DNA of 31,315 nt from Thermoplasmata archaeon (GTDB taxonomy: Archaea > Thermoplasmatota > Thermoplasmata > Sysuiplasmatales > Sysuiplasmataceae): positions 1-31,315 of the forward strand of contig JAJYOM010000002.1 in assembly GCA_021796175.1 (NCBI GenBank). The letters run 5' to 3'. Numbering within the stretch: the stretch's first letter is position 1; each line of letters opens with the position of its first letter. Below the pieces are notes generated by a model. That model ran no database searches and was not told the DNA's origin. It was given only the letters and a program-made list of their open reading frames with translations. Of the stretch, positions 6,968-14,975 are shown one piece after another. The translations under genes and the position numbers were made by a program.

Positions 6968-7912
6968 TCAGACAGCTTTTTGGATGACCTGGGGGAATAC
7001 CGGTGTAAGCCAGGAGAGGTATCTTTTGTCCCTCCCCCTGATCACCGATTCAAATGCGTCTGTTATCTTCCCTGTGACTGTTCCCGCCTGGCCATCTGCA
7101 ACAGTCCTCCTGTCCACGCTGCCGATGGGTGTAATCTGTGCAGCAGTCCCGCAGAAGAACAGCTCGTCGCATGTATACAGCTCTGTCCTCGATATGTCCC
7201 TCTCAATGACAGGTATGTTCATGTCCTCCGCAAGTCTGATGACAGCGTCGCGCGTGATCCCCTCAAGTATGTCGGCCGAAAGGGGCGGTGTTATCAGATT
7301 CCCCTCCTTCACCATGAATATGTTCTCACCGGCTCCCTCGCAGACGAAGCCGTTCTGCGTGAGGAAAATAGCCTCGTCATATCCCGATTCAGCTGCATCT
7401 GCAGACGCAATCATGCTGTTTACATATGCACCTGTGACCTTCGCGCTGGGCGGAAGCGAATTGTTTGAGATTCTTGTCCACGAGGAGATGCATACGTTAA
7501 GCGCTTTTCTGCTTGAGAAGTAGCTGCCCATTTCCTGTGTGAAGATAAAATAGTCGGTTGACTGCTTTGACGGTTTTATTCCTATGCCGCCCTCGCCAAA
7601 GTAGATGACTGGCCTGATGTACACATCAGTTTTGTAATCGTTGATCCTGAGGAGTTCCACAATCTGGTCATATAATTCCTTCTCGCCCGGTTTTGGCTTG
7701 AGCTTGAGCACCTTGGCGCTCCTGTATATCCTCCTGACATGTTCCTTCAGCCGGAAGACGAATAGCTGTTTTTCAGCCGGATCGTAGTAAGCCCTTATTC
7801 CCTCAAAGACGCCCGAGCCGTACAGCAAGCCATGTGTGGAAACGTGCACTTTTGCATCTTCCCACTCTACGAATTTGCCGTTGATAACAACTTTTACTTT
7901 TGAGTCGCTCAT
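6968..7912 (-). CDS. ilvE: branched-chain amino acid aminotransferase
   Basis: This PLP-dependent class IV aminotransferase (314 aa) interconverts Leu/Ile/Val and their 2-oxo acids with glutamate/2-oxoglutarate. It has YGSGVFEGIRAY near the N-terminus (31-42), the PLP lysine in LPPSAKVTGAYVNS (Lys158), the phosphate/cofactor segment EGAGENIF (192-199) and GTAAQITPIGSVDRR (255-269). The terminal RGRDKRYLSWLTPV is typical, with nine extra residues. A GTG at 7954 would add 14 residues; ATG 7912 is preferred because the TATA box at 7945-7952 leaves only a 12-nt leader. Monocistronic. D-amino-acid or aminodeoxychorismate lyase relatives share the fold, but length and motifs fit IlvE. Confidence 0.93.
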   Translation of the reverse strand: MSDSKVKVVINGKFVEWEDAKVHVSTHGLLYGSGVFEGIRAYYDPAEKQLFVFRLKEHVRRIYRSAKVLKLKPKPGEKELYDQIVELLRINDYKTDVYIRPVIYFGEGGIGIKPSKQSTDYFIFTQEMGSYFSSRKALNVCISSWTRISNNSLPPSAKVTGAYVNSMIASADAAESGYDEAIFLTQNGFVCEGAGENIFMVKEGNLITPPLSADILEGITRDAVIRLAEDMNIPVIERDISRTELYTCDELFFCGTAAQITPIGSVDRRTVADGQAGTVTGKITDAFESVIRGRDKRYLSWLTPVFPQVIQKAV

Positions 7913-7942
7913 AGGCACTACCGGTACACCTAGGGTCGATGC

Positions 7943-7954
7943 GCGATTTAACAC
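7943..7954 (-). promoter_or_regulatory. TATA box of ilvE
   Basis: GTTAAATC on the minus strand, with predicted initiation near 7924, 12 nt before the ATG at 7912. Confidence 0.45.
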
Positions 7955-8018
7955 TATTCAGCAAAAATTTCTCTAAGACAAATCATCACACGTTCGGGCG
8001 GGTACGGGGCCGCGGGGA

Positions 8019-8033
8019 AATCCGGCTTGCGCT
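8019..8033 (-). other. T-loop intron of tRNA-Lys
   Basis: The T-loop region is 22 nt instead of 7. It folds as a canonical bulge-helix-bulge: outer T-stem CGGGG/CCCCG, 3' bulge TTT, 4-bp central helix TCCG/CGGA, 5' bulge AAA, then an inner GC/GC helix with a GCAA loop. Cutting after the second base of each bulge removes 15 nt between positions 59 and 60. Confidence 0.75.
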
Positions 8034-8073
8034 TTCGGACCCCGGACCTTCTGGTTAAAAGCCAGTTGCTCTA

Positions 8074-8099
8074 TCCAGGGAGTCCAGCTTTGGAACTCC
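8074..8099 (-). other. D-loop intron of tRNA-Lys
   Basis: Between AGCTAGGTA and TAGAGC lies a 26-nt insertion. A 4-bp central helix TAGG/CCTG is flanked by 3-nt bulges TAG and GAT, with inner helix GAGT/ACTC. The outer helix is weak, so this is a relaxed motif. The nearby TAGG-TAGG repeat makes the boundary uncertain by a few bases. Confidence 0.65.
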
Positions 8100-8141
8100 T
8101 ACCTAGCTGAGCTACGGCCCCGTCTTCAGCAAAAGTTACTT

Positions 8142-8153
8142 GGTTATTAAGAG
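8142..8153 (-). promoter_or_regulatory. TATA box of tRNA-Lys
   Basis: CTCTTAATAACC on the minus strand, centred about 26 nt upstream of the mature 5' end at 8121. Confidence 0.5.
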
Positions 8154-8231
8154 TTCGCTCGGCCTCTGGAAAGCACATGATGCCCTGCGGATAAATGCAG
8201 TGCGACTGAAGGCAGCAGCCGGAGTTCGAAG

Positions 8232-8242
8232 TGTTTTATAGT
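8232..8242 (+). promoter_or_regulatory. TATA-like box upstream of the 8299 gene
   Basis: TGTTTTATAG on the plus strand, with initiation expected near 8262, leaving a leader of about 37 nt that contains the GGAGG ribosome-binding site at 8284-8289. Confidence 0.4.
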
Positions 8243-8298
8243 TTGTGCAGCCTAACCTCTACTCTGCAAAGCGAGTTTCCACGTGGAGGCAATACGGC

Positions 8299-8859
8299 AT
8301 GAAGAGGAAAAGAGGAATGCACATGTTGAGGAGAGACATATTCGTGCTTGCCGTTGTCTTCATGATCGCCTCGGCGATACTCATGCTGACACCTCTCGAG
8401 AGCACGTCTGTGGCCCCTTACACCCTGTTCGAACCGTCCAACAGCGACCAGTACAGTTTCATGGGGCCGCTTTATCTTCCCGCCGGCGACAGCATACACG
8501 CCACAATCGTAACCGGCAGTGCCCTGACTATAGGAATCGTCACTTACAAAGACTGGACGGAGTACCAGTCGGGAAATGTCAGCAAGCCGTCCTTTGTCAT
8601 CCTCTATCCGCAGGATAACACAGGCTTCAGCTACACTGCGGCAGGCAATTCCCTCTTCGTTATAGTGGTCAGCTCGCCAATACAGTCCCTTCCTCCGTTC
8701 AAACTGGTCCTGCATGCACTGCGGCCCTATTACTTTGAGCCATATGCAGTCGCCACACTCATTCCGGGATTGTCGCTCCTTTTGCTTTCGTTCTTCTACA
8801 GAAGCATCTGGGCCAGGTATCAGGAGAGGGTCAGAGATAGAAGATTGCGAGTGCGGTGA
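8299..8859 (+). CDS. membrane protein of unknown function, two TM segments with an extracytoplasmic domain
   Basis: I do not recognise this 186-aa protein. A basic N-terminus (MKRKRGMHMLRRD) precedes a membrane segment (IFVLAVVFMIASAILML). A roughly 115-residue beta-rich, Ser/Thr/Tyr-rich domain on the outside follows, then a second membrane segment (VATLIPGLSLLLLSFFY) and a short Arg-rich cytoplasmic tail (RYQERVRDRRLRVR). An upstream GTG-type start at 8245 is possible, but ATG 8299 has GGAGG nine bases upstream. It is transcribed towards the peptide-transporter operon, and its 3' end overlaps the last gene of that operon by 29 bp. A role linked to the transporter is possible but not shown. 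Confidence 0.7.
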   Translation: MKRKRGMHMLRRDIFVLAVVFMIASAILMLTPLESTSVAPYTLFEPSNSDQYSFMGPLYLPAGDSIHATIVTGSALTIGIVTYKDWTEYQSGNVSKPSFVILYPQDNTGFSYTAAGNSLFVIVVSSPIQSLPPFKLVLHALRPYYFEPYAVATLIPGLSLLLLSFFYRSIWARYQERVRDRRLRVR

Positions 8860-9232
8860 GTATATACAGTCCCGCGATGCCGAGGTACATCACCATAAGC
8901 CAGAACTGCTGCTTGAAAATGTGGTCCATATCCGCTTCCCCGAATGATATGCGGTTTTCCTCAAGAGATTTCACATACCTTCTTGCTCCGAAATCATACC
9001 ATGCACCGGCGAACATGACAAATATGCCAACAATGAAAAGAACAACGGGAACGACCTGCCTGTAGTCAAAGAGACCAAGCACAGACAATAGAAGGGACAC
9101 GGAGAGTATGCCTGCAAGTATTGAAAGCGGCACAGCTGCAAAAAGTGCAAATGCTCTCCTGCCGGCTCCCCTCCTTACGAACTCATCATCCGTGACAGCA
9201 CCAGCGGCTGCATCCCTCTTATTTGCACTCAT
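8831..9232 (-). CDS. small membrane protein, last gene of the peptide-transporter operon
   Basis: Not assigned to a known family. This 133-aa protein has three predicted membrane helices (about 27-50, 57-79 and 108-131) separated by a charged loop containing YVKSLEENRISFGEADMDH. The N-terminal 25 residues are charged. The frame extends upstream to 9457, but that part lies inside the ATPase gene in another frame and is Arg/Cys/Gln-rich noise; ATG 9232 gives the plausible protein. It starts 44 nt after the ATPase stop on the same strand, so it is probably cotranscribed and may be an accessory subunit. It overlaps the convergent 8299 gene by 29 bp. Confidence 0.65.
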   Translation of the reverse strand: MSANKRDAAAGAVTDDEFVRRGAGRRAFALFAAVPLSILAGILSVSLLLSVLGLFDYRQVVPVVLFIVGIFVMFAGAWYDFGARRYVKSLEENRISFGEADMDHIFKQQFWLMVMYLGIAGLYILTALAIFYL

Positions 9233-9276
9233 TTGACAGCACTGTCCGGAGAAACAGCTTCTCAGTCCCTGTCGGC

Positions 9277-11637
9277 CTATTTCTCCTTTTCTGGCCCGGC
9301 GGTTGCCATCTTCTCCTTCTGCTTCACCGACTTGATAGTTATCAGTTCGTCCTGAGTGAAATGGCAGAGATACCAGTGGTTTTCTCCTCCAAGCTGAGGA
9401 GGCGGCTCGGTAAGGCATTTGGGCTGGCTGTAGATGCACCTGTTGTAGAACCTGCACCCCCTGGGTACGTTGACAGCGTTTCCTATCTCACCGAGTATCT
9501 CAAGCTCCCCCGGATTCCAGTCCGGCGTGGGAAGGGGGACCGCCTGTATGAGTGCCTTCGAGTACGGATGCAGCGGTGTCTTGACCACTTCCTCCGAATC
9601 GCCGAATTCGACGCCAACGCCGAGATACATGACAAGTATCCTGTCTGAAACATATCTTGCAGAGGCGATGTCGTGAGTAATATAGAGCATGGTGAGATCG
9701 AAATCTCTCCTGAGTTTCAGCAGCAGGTTGAGAAAACCTGCACGGAGCGATACATCCAGCATGGATATAGGCTCATCCGCCACCAGGAAATCTGGCCTCA
9801 GTACAAGTGCACGGGCCGCTGCCACCCTCTGCCTTTCTCCGCCTGACAGTTCATGCGGAAAACGCTCCATATAGTTGTCAGGCGGCCGGAGGTTAACAGT
9901 CGAAAGCGCCTCCTTGACCATAGTCACCACCTGGACAGGGTTCTTTGTTATCCTGTGAGCAAGCACCGGTTCCTGCACTATGTCGAATATCGTCATCTTT
10001 GGATTGAGTGAGTCGTATGGGTCCTGGAAAACAAGTTGAGTGTCCCTCCTGAACAGTTCATAGAGCGGATCGCCCCTTGACGCCAGTGTGATATCTGACA
10101 GCCCGGTGCCATCTCTATCGCCCTCATTGCCTTCATCGCCGCCAGCGTGCCTGAATCGCAGTAAAGGGCGGCGCCGTCCCGACTTCTTTTTGGAGCCTTC
10201 ATTGCCTTCTTCGCCGTCAACGGCACCGGCAGTGATACCCGGATGCGACCTGCCGCCGGAATAGAGTATTCTACCCGCCGTAGGTTCGATCAATTTGAGT
10301 ATTGTCCTTCCAAGCGTCGTCTTTCCCGAGCCGCTCTCACCGACTACGCCTACTATTTCCCCCTTCTTCAGATTGAGCGTGATCCTGTCCACTGCATGGA
10401 CTACTACCCTCCTGCCTTCCCTGCCAAAAATGGAGCCAAAGAGGGAACCACGCAGGTCAAAGTATTTCATGATGTTGTCAAGTTCAACTATGGTTTCTCC
10501 TCTGTCGCCGCCCGCCCTTTCCTGCATCATGGACACATCCTGGACGGTTGGCATCATCTCTTCCACTCTTCCCCTGAGAATCTCCTGAGCATAGTGACAG
10601 GCACTCAGGTGACCGGGAGCAACTTCCACGAGGGGCGGATCCTTCTCTCGGCAGAGATCTGTCACAAATCTGCACCTCATGGCAAAGCGGCATCCGTTAG
10701 GTGGAGCTATGGGATCAGGCGGGCTCCCCGGAATACCCTCGATGGGCGACTTTGCCTGTGCGACTGAGGGGTAACTCCTGATCAGGGCCCTGGTGTAGGG
10801 ATTTGCTGAGTTGTGGAAAATATCCCTGACGCTCCCGAGTTCCATTAGCCTGCCTGCATAGAGAACTGCAATCCTGTCTGCGAGCTGTGCCACTACACCG
10901 ATATCATGGGATATCAGCAGCATCGATTTTATGTCCGACTTTCGGAGCTGCTTCAGCTCCTGGATTATCTTCGCCTGTATGATGACATCCAGGCCCGTCG
11001 TGGGCTCATCGGCGATCACAAGCTTAGGCCTGAGTGCAAGAGCCATGGCAATAACGGCACGCTGCTTCATCCCGCCCGAGAGCTCGTGCGGATAAGACTT
11101 TAGCACGACTGGGCTGAGGCCAACGTGCTCGACGGCCATCTTGACCCTTCTCTTTATCTCCTCGTCATCGAATTCTGTGTGCAGACGGAAAACTTCGGCC
11201 AGCTGTTTCTCGATGGTGTAAACGGGGTTGAAGGCGTTCATCGAGCCCTGGAAGACCATCGATATGCCCTTCCACCGTAGCTCGGACAGCTTGTCTCCCA
11301 GCATCTTTCTCTGTTTCCTGTTAAGTTTGGTCACTGCCCTGCCCGAAATATCATGTGCGGTAATCAGGTCTCCTGCGAATTTGACTTCGCCGCCGATATC
11401 TGCGTTGTCCGCAAGCAATGCGAGGATTGCAAGTGCCAGGGTTGTCTTGCCCGAGCCGCTCTCACCCAGCACACCGAGTGTCTCTCCGTCCCTTATTTCC
11501 AGTGAAAGATTGTCGAGTGCATTAACAGTTCCTTCCTCCGTGGTGAAATTCACGGTAAGGTTTTTGACTTCCACTACACTCTCCGTTTTGCCTGCGGCAG
11601 TCTGCTTCTGATTCAGTGATGTCAGGGTCGACGTCAA
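9277..11637 (-). CDS. fused dipeptide/oligopeptide ABC transporter ATPase (DppD-DppF)
   Basis: Two complete Opp/Dpp-type nucleotide-binding domains in one 786-aa chain. The first has Walker A GESGSGKTT (58-66), signature LSGGMKQR (186-193), Walker B VIADEPTTGLD and switch His244. The second has Walker A at 433-441, LSGGERQR (597-604), ADEPISMLD and His655. Each half ends in the four-cysteine region typical of the subfamily (Cys316, 322, 329, 347; Cys728, 734, 741, 758), known in DppD to bind an iron-sulfur cluster. The second domain carries a charged, low-complexity insert at about 462-522 between Walker A and the Q-loop, with EGNEG twice. TTG start with GGAG eight bases upstream, 1 nt after the permease stop. 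It powers peptide import. Confidence 0.95.
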   Translation of the reverse strand: MTSTLTSLNQKQTAAGKTESVVEVKNLTVNFTTEEGTVNALDNLSLEIRDGETLGVLGESGSGKTTLALAILALLADNADIGGEVKFAGDLITAHDISGRAVTKLNRKQRKMLGDKLSELRWKGISMVFQGSMNAFNPVYTIEKQLAEVFRLHTEFDDEEIKRRVKMAVEHVGLSPVVLKSYPHELSGGMKQRAVIAMALALRPKLVIADEPTTGLDVIIQAKIIQELKQLRKSDIKSMLLISHDIGVVAQLADRIAVLYAGRLMELGSVRDIFHNSANPYTRALIRSYPSVAQAKSPIEGIPGSPPDPIAPPNGCRFAMRCRFVTDLCREKDPPLVEVAPGHLSACHYAQEILRGRVEEMMPTVQDVSMMQERAGGDRGETIVELDNIMKYFDLRGSLFGSIFGREGRRVVVHAVDRITLNLKKGEIVGVVGESGSGKTTLGRTILKLIEPTAGRILYSGGRSHPGITAGAVDGEEGNEGSKKKSGRRRPLLRFRHAGGDEGNEGDRDGTGLSDITLASRGDPLYELFRRDTQLVFQDPYDSLNPKMTIFDIVQEPVLAHRITKNPVQVVTMVKEALSTVNLRPPDNYMERFPHELSGGERQRVAAARALVLRPDFLVADEPISMLDVSLRAGFLNLLLKLRRDFDLTMLYITHDIASARYVSDRILVMYLGVGVEFGDSEEVVKTPLHPYSKALIQAVPLPTPDWNPGELEILGEIGNAVNVPRGCRFYNRCIYSQPKCLTEPPPQLGGENHWYLCHFTQDELITIKSVKQKEKMATAGPEKEK

Positions 11638-11638
11638 T

Positions 11639-13918
11639 TTACCTACTCCTGATGCGCGGATTGACTACCTCGTCGAGTCCGCGGGAAACGAATATGAAAG
11701 CAAAAACGAACATTGTGACTGCAATGGCTGGCGGATACACAAGCCACCATGCATTTACCACAGCAAAGTAGTTAGAATAGATTACGTTCAGCATCGCTCC
11801 CCATGTCTCAATAGTCAGGCTGCCTATGCCGAGGAACTGGAGCGTTGATATGGATATCACAGCGCCACCGACGGAAACAGCAGTGAGATAGGCAAGCAGC
11901 GGCGTCATATTGGGTAGCATGTGTCGCCTCAGTATCTGCATTGTGCCAGCTCCCGAAACTTTTGCAGCCTCAATGAAAGACCTTGATTTTATTGATTTGA
12001 CCACGCCGATCAGCGTGAATGTAGTGAAGGGCCAGCCGAGCACTATCAGAATGAGAATCAGGTTTGCAAATGTAGCACCCAGTATAGATGCAACCACAAT
12101 CAGAAGTGGAAGTCCGGGCATGAGGAATACGACAAGCGTAACAGTTTCAACGACAGTTGACTTGAAACCGGTGGTGTAGCCGATGTACATTCCAACTATG
12201 ATGGAAAGGAATATGGTGCCTATCGCAACAGACAGCCCAACTATCCAGTCATTGTAGAAGCTCGCAACCCACTGGCTGAACACATCATTACCATACTGGT
12301 TTGTGCCAAGAAGGTATATCGCTCCGGATGGTGTCTTTAGCGTAGGGGGCAGCGGATTGAGATCCACACCAATTGTGGCATATGCGTAAAGGTGGCCGCT
12401 ATCAGTAAGTATTGTAATGGCTGTGAGACCAGTATTGGCGTCCCTGAATATCACCGGCTGGGACAATGCCCCTGGAGCAGGTGATATGCTCGAAACCCAT
12501 CTTATCGGGTGAGCCGAAGGCTGCGTGCTTATTGAAACAATGAGACCGGCAGAGGAGACAAGAAATGCGCTGGCCGAACTGCTGTCAAAGTTGGGTGACC
12601 TGTCAAATGCGCCTCTGGTGGTTGGCAGCGATATTATGCCGCCGCTGATCAGTTTTTCCGGTCCATTCAACACGTATGCCTTATCAGCGGTCTGTATGAC
12701 GAAGGACGAGGGGAAGCCTGAGATTCCGTTGGAGGAAATTATGCCGGTCGGGGCTGACTGTGTGGTATAAATGGGCACCTGACTGCCGTTTGAGAAATAG
12801 AAGCCGACAACGGAATTGCTGCCGTTCATTGCTGCAAATGCCATATTTGTGCTGCTGGAGCTGAGGTCGTAACCGAAGGGAACATAAATTCCCAGATTGG
12901 TATTGACGGCTGACGTGGTATTTGACATCCACAGCATCTTCCCGTCAGCCGGGCTGAAAGACATCATGCTGCTTCCCTGAGCAATCATGACTCTTGTGCT
13001 GGTTGAGTATCCGCTATTTCCAATGCCTATTTCACCGCCCGTAAAGACAGGCTCTGACGGAGCTACAGTGTAAGGAAGCTTCACGGACCAGATATGCCTG
13101 AGAGGGACGGCTGAAAATTCAGTGAGATAATAGCCGGTAGCGTTGGAGGAGACTGCGAATACAAGCGCTGGTTCAAGCCCTGCGTTGACTGACAGCTGAT
13201 AGTTGTCGAATGGCGCTCCGGTGGGTGCATCTTCAGTTTGAGCGATTGAATTTGAGACAGGAGACATCAGCAGCGTGCCATTCACTCTGGCGCTTTCGTT
13301 GCTGACGACGATCGGTATGCCCTGGCCCACAATATCGAGTTTGCTGGACCAGCTCACTTCACTGAGATTGACCGATCCATTCGAAAAGCCGCTCAGCACG
13401 TAGTTGTTGAAAGACAGTGTGGAGGATGTGAGAAATTTCTGCACATCCGCGAGAGGAAATACCTGGATCGGAAACATCGTTGAGGCAGAGCTGCCATGCT
13501 TTAACGTGAATACACTTCCTGTCGAAGTCAACGGAGTGGCTCCGAGCCCGATGGCATAAATTGTCCCATTTGGTGATGACAGATAGTTCACATAGGCGCC
13601 CTGCGTGGCAAGGACGGAAGCCGCCGGAGCGTAGACAGTCCCCGAACTGGAAGTAGTCGCATAGGGAACAGTCGTCTGGAACAGCTGTTCGCCGGCAAAT
13701 GTATCCTCAGTAGGCGCTATGTAGAAGAAGGGGTTGTGCTGCACAAGTACGGGAGAAAGCACAGTGACGATTAGGAAGAACACAAGGATGTAGAAGCCCA
13801 CCTTGCCGTAAGACGAACGGTAGTATATTGACCACTGTTTCCTGAACCTCTTCAGCAAGAAACTCAGCCTTTGCTTCCTCAGCATGGATGCTTCGCTGTT
13901 CATTTCAGACACCATCAT
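11639..13918 (-). CDS. dipeptide/oligopeptide ABC transporter permease (DppC type) with large extracytoplasmic insert
   Basis: DppC-type permease of 759 aa, against about 300 for the family. After TM1 (about 40-62, FYILVFFLIVTVLSPVLV), where DppC normally has a short loop, there are about 460 extracytoplasmic residues. They are rich in Ser/Thr/Asn, with beta-propeller-like repeats such as SFSPADGKMLWMSN and DSGHLYAYA. The permease resumes at LLGTNQYGNDVFSQW, then five TM segments with the EAA loop (EAAKVSGAGTMQILRRHMLPN, about 650-670) that contacts the ATPase. Start 13918 overlaps the upstream permease stop as ATGA, implying translational coupling; ATGs at 13942, 13915 and 13903 are alternatives. 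The insert sits on the side that would meet the binding protein. Confidence 0.93.
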   Translation of the reverse strand: MMVSEMNSEASMLRKQRLSFLLKRFRKQWSIYYRSSYGKVGFYILVFFLIVTVLSPVLVQHNPFFYIAPTEDTFAGEQLFQTTVPYATTSSSGTVYAPAASVLATQGAYVNYLSSPNGTIYAIGLGATPLTSTGSVFTLKHGSSASTMFPIQVFPLADVQKFLTSSTLSFNNYVLSGFSNGSVNLSEVSWSSKLDIVGQGIPIVVSNESARVNGTLLMSPVSNSIAQTEDAPTGAPFDNYQLSVNAGLEPALVFAVSSNATGYYLTEFSAVPLRHIWSVKLPYTVAPSEPVFTGGEIGIGNSGYSTSTRVMIAQGSSMMSFSPADGKMLWMSNTTSAVNTNLGIYVPFGYDLSSSSTNMAFAAMNGSNSVVGFYFSNGSQVPIYTTQSAPTGIISSNGISGFPSSFVIQTADKAYVLNGPEKLISGGIISLPTTRGAFDRSPNFDSSSASAFLVSSAGLIVSISTQPSAHPIRWVSSISPAPGALSQPVIFRDANTGLTAITILTDSGHLYAYATIGVDLNPLPPTLKTPSGAIYLLGTNQYGNDVFSQWVASFYNDWIVGLSVAIGTIFLSIIVGMYIGYTTGFKSTVVETVTLVVFLMPGLPLLIVVASILGATFANLILILIVLGWPFTTFTLIGVVKSIKSRSFIEAAKVSGAGTMQILRRHMLPNMTPLLAYLTAVSVGGAVISISTLQFLGIGSLTIETWGAMLNVIYSNYFAVVNAWWLVYPPAIAVTMFVFAFIFVSRGLDEVVNPRIRSR

Positions 13919-14898
13919 AACGATATACGCGGATCCAGCCATGCATGGACGAAGTCAATCACTGAATAGGCAAGAATTACTATCAGGGATATCACGAAGA
14001 ACGCACCCTCTGCAAAAGGGTAATCTTCCTGCAGTGTGGCCTGGTAAATCAGTGGACCGATCCCCGGCCAGGAAAATATTATACCGACAATAACAGCGCC
14101 GCTTGTCAGCAGGGCAAATTCTAGGGCCATTCTCGTTGACACCGGTATCATCGCATTCCTGGCCGCATGATGGAACATTATAGAGTGCTCGCTCACACCC
14201 TTTGCCCTTGCAGTCTGTATGAAATCTTCGCCAAGCACAGAGATCATGGCGGCCCTCATTGTGAGCAGATGGCCCGCGGCCTCCACAACAAGCAATACAA
14301 TCAGCGGCAGTGCAATGTCGCGGATTATTGCCGCCACATGAGGAAGTGACGGCTGCAGGAAATAGGAATACGGGAAGGTGGATCGTATCGGGAACAGCCT
14401 CACCGCAATAGTGAGATACAGCAGGAGTATTATTGCCAGGACAAAGAACGGTATGGAGTTGAGCACCAGGCTTGATGTGACAGCAACAGCTTCCTTTTTC
14501 CTGCCTCTCCACCAGGTGGCCTCGATTCCCAGAGGCAGTCCAACCACGAAGGAGAGTATTGCTGCCGAACCGAGAAGCAGCAGTGTGTAGGGCATTGCCC
14601 TCTCAATCAGTCCCCAGACACTTGCCTGCTGATAGTAATCCATACCGAAGTTGAATGTGAACATATCTCTCATGTAAATCAGAAAATCGGTGAGACTCCA
14701 CTTGCCGCCATAGAGTCCAAGCTGCTGCTCAAGTGCAGTGATCTGTGCCTTGGTAACAGCTCTTCCCTTCAAGTCCCGGACGAACAGTTCGGCTGGGTTG
14801 CCTGGCATGAGCCTGAAAACAATGAAAATAAAAACTGCCATGAGAAGGACTAGGACGACAACCTGGACTATTTTTCTCGCTATCAGATATCCGTTCAA
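13915..14898 (-). CDS. dipeptide/oligopeptide ABC transporter permease (DppB type)
   Basis: DppB-type permease (327 aa, normal length). TM1 is followed by the family motif FRLMPGNPAELFV (28-40). Six TM segments follow, with the EAA-loop region DFIQTARAKGVSEHSIMFHHAARNAMIP that docks on the ATPase and the terminal AWLDPRISL. TTG start with GAGGGGAG about nine bases upstream. It follows the binding-protein gene by 77 nt and overlaps the next permease by 4 nt. Together with the DppC-type partner it forms the membrane channel for peptides; nickel or other Opp-family substrates cannot be excluded from sequence. Confidence 0.94.
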   Translation of the reverse strand: MNGYLIARKIVQVVVLVLLMAVFIFIVFRLMPGNPAELFVRDLKGRAVTKAQITALEQQLGLYGGKWSLTDFLIYMRDMFTFNFGMDYYQQASVWGLIERAMPYTLLLLGSAAILSFVVGLPLGIEATWWRGRKKEAVAVTSSLVLNSIPFFVLAIILLLYLTIAVRLFPIRSTFPYSYFLQPSLPHVAAIIRDIALPLIVLLVVEAAGHLLTMRAAMISVLGEDFIQTARAKGVSEHSIMFHHAARNAMIPVSTRMALEFALLTSGAVIVGIIFSWPGIGPLIYQATLQEDYPFAEGAFFVISLIVILAYSVIDFVHAWLDPRISL

Positions 14899-14975
14899 CT
14901 AGTTGCGCTCCCCTCATCAGCACTGAAATGAAAGCAGGTAATTGGTTTTGGAAAAGGTTTGGAGGGAGTAAGGGC

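Larger units (their letters stand above)
8005..8121 (-). tRNA. tRNA-Lys(UUU) with two introns
   Basis: Acceptor arms GGGGCCG (8121-8115) and CGGCCCC (8012-8006) pair perfectly, with G as discriminator at 8005 and no encoded CCA. The anticodon loop is CTTTTAA, anticodon UUU (Lys), and itself has no intron. Two insertions break the cloverleaf: 26 nt in the D-loop (8074-8099) and 15 nt in the T-loop (8019-8033). Removing them leaves exactly 76 nt with D-stem GCTC/GAGC, variable loop AGGTC, T-stem CGGGG/CCCCG and a 7-nt T-loop TCCGAAT. Oddities in the mature form: C instead of U at position 55 and a 27-43 A-A mismatch. A TATA box lies at 8142-8153. Identity is firm; the exact splice points are inferred from bulge-helix-bulge geometry. 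Confidence 0.92.
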
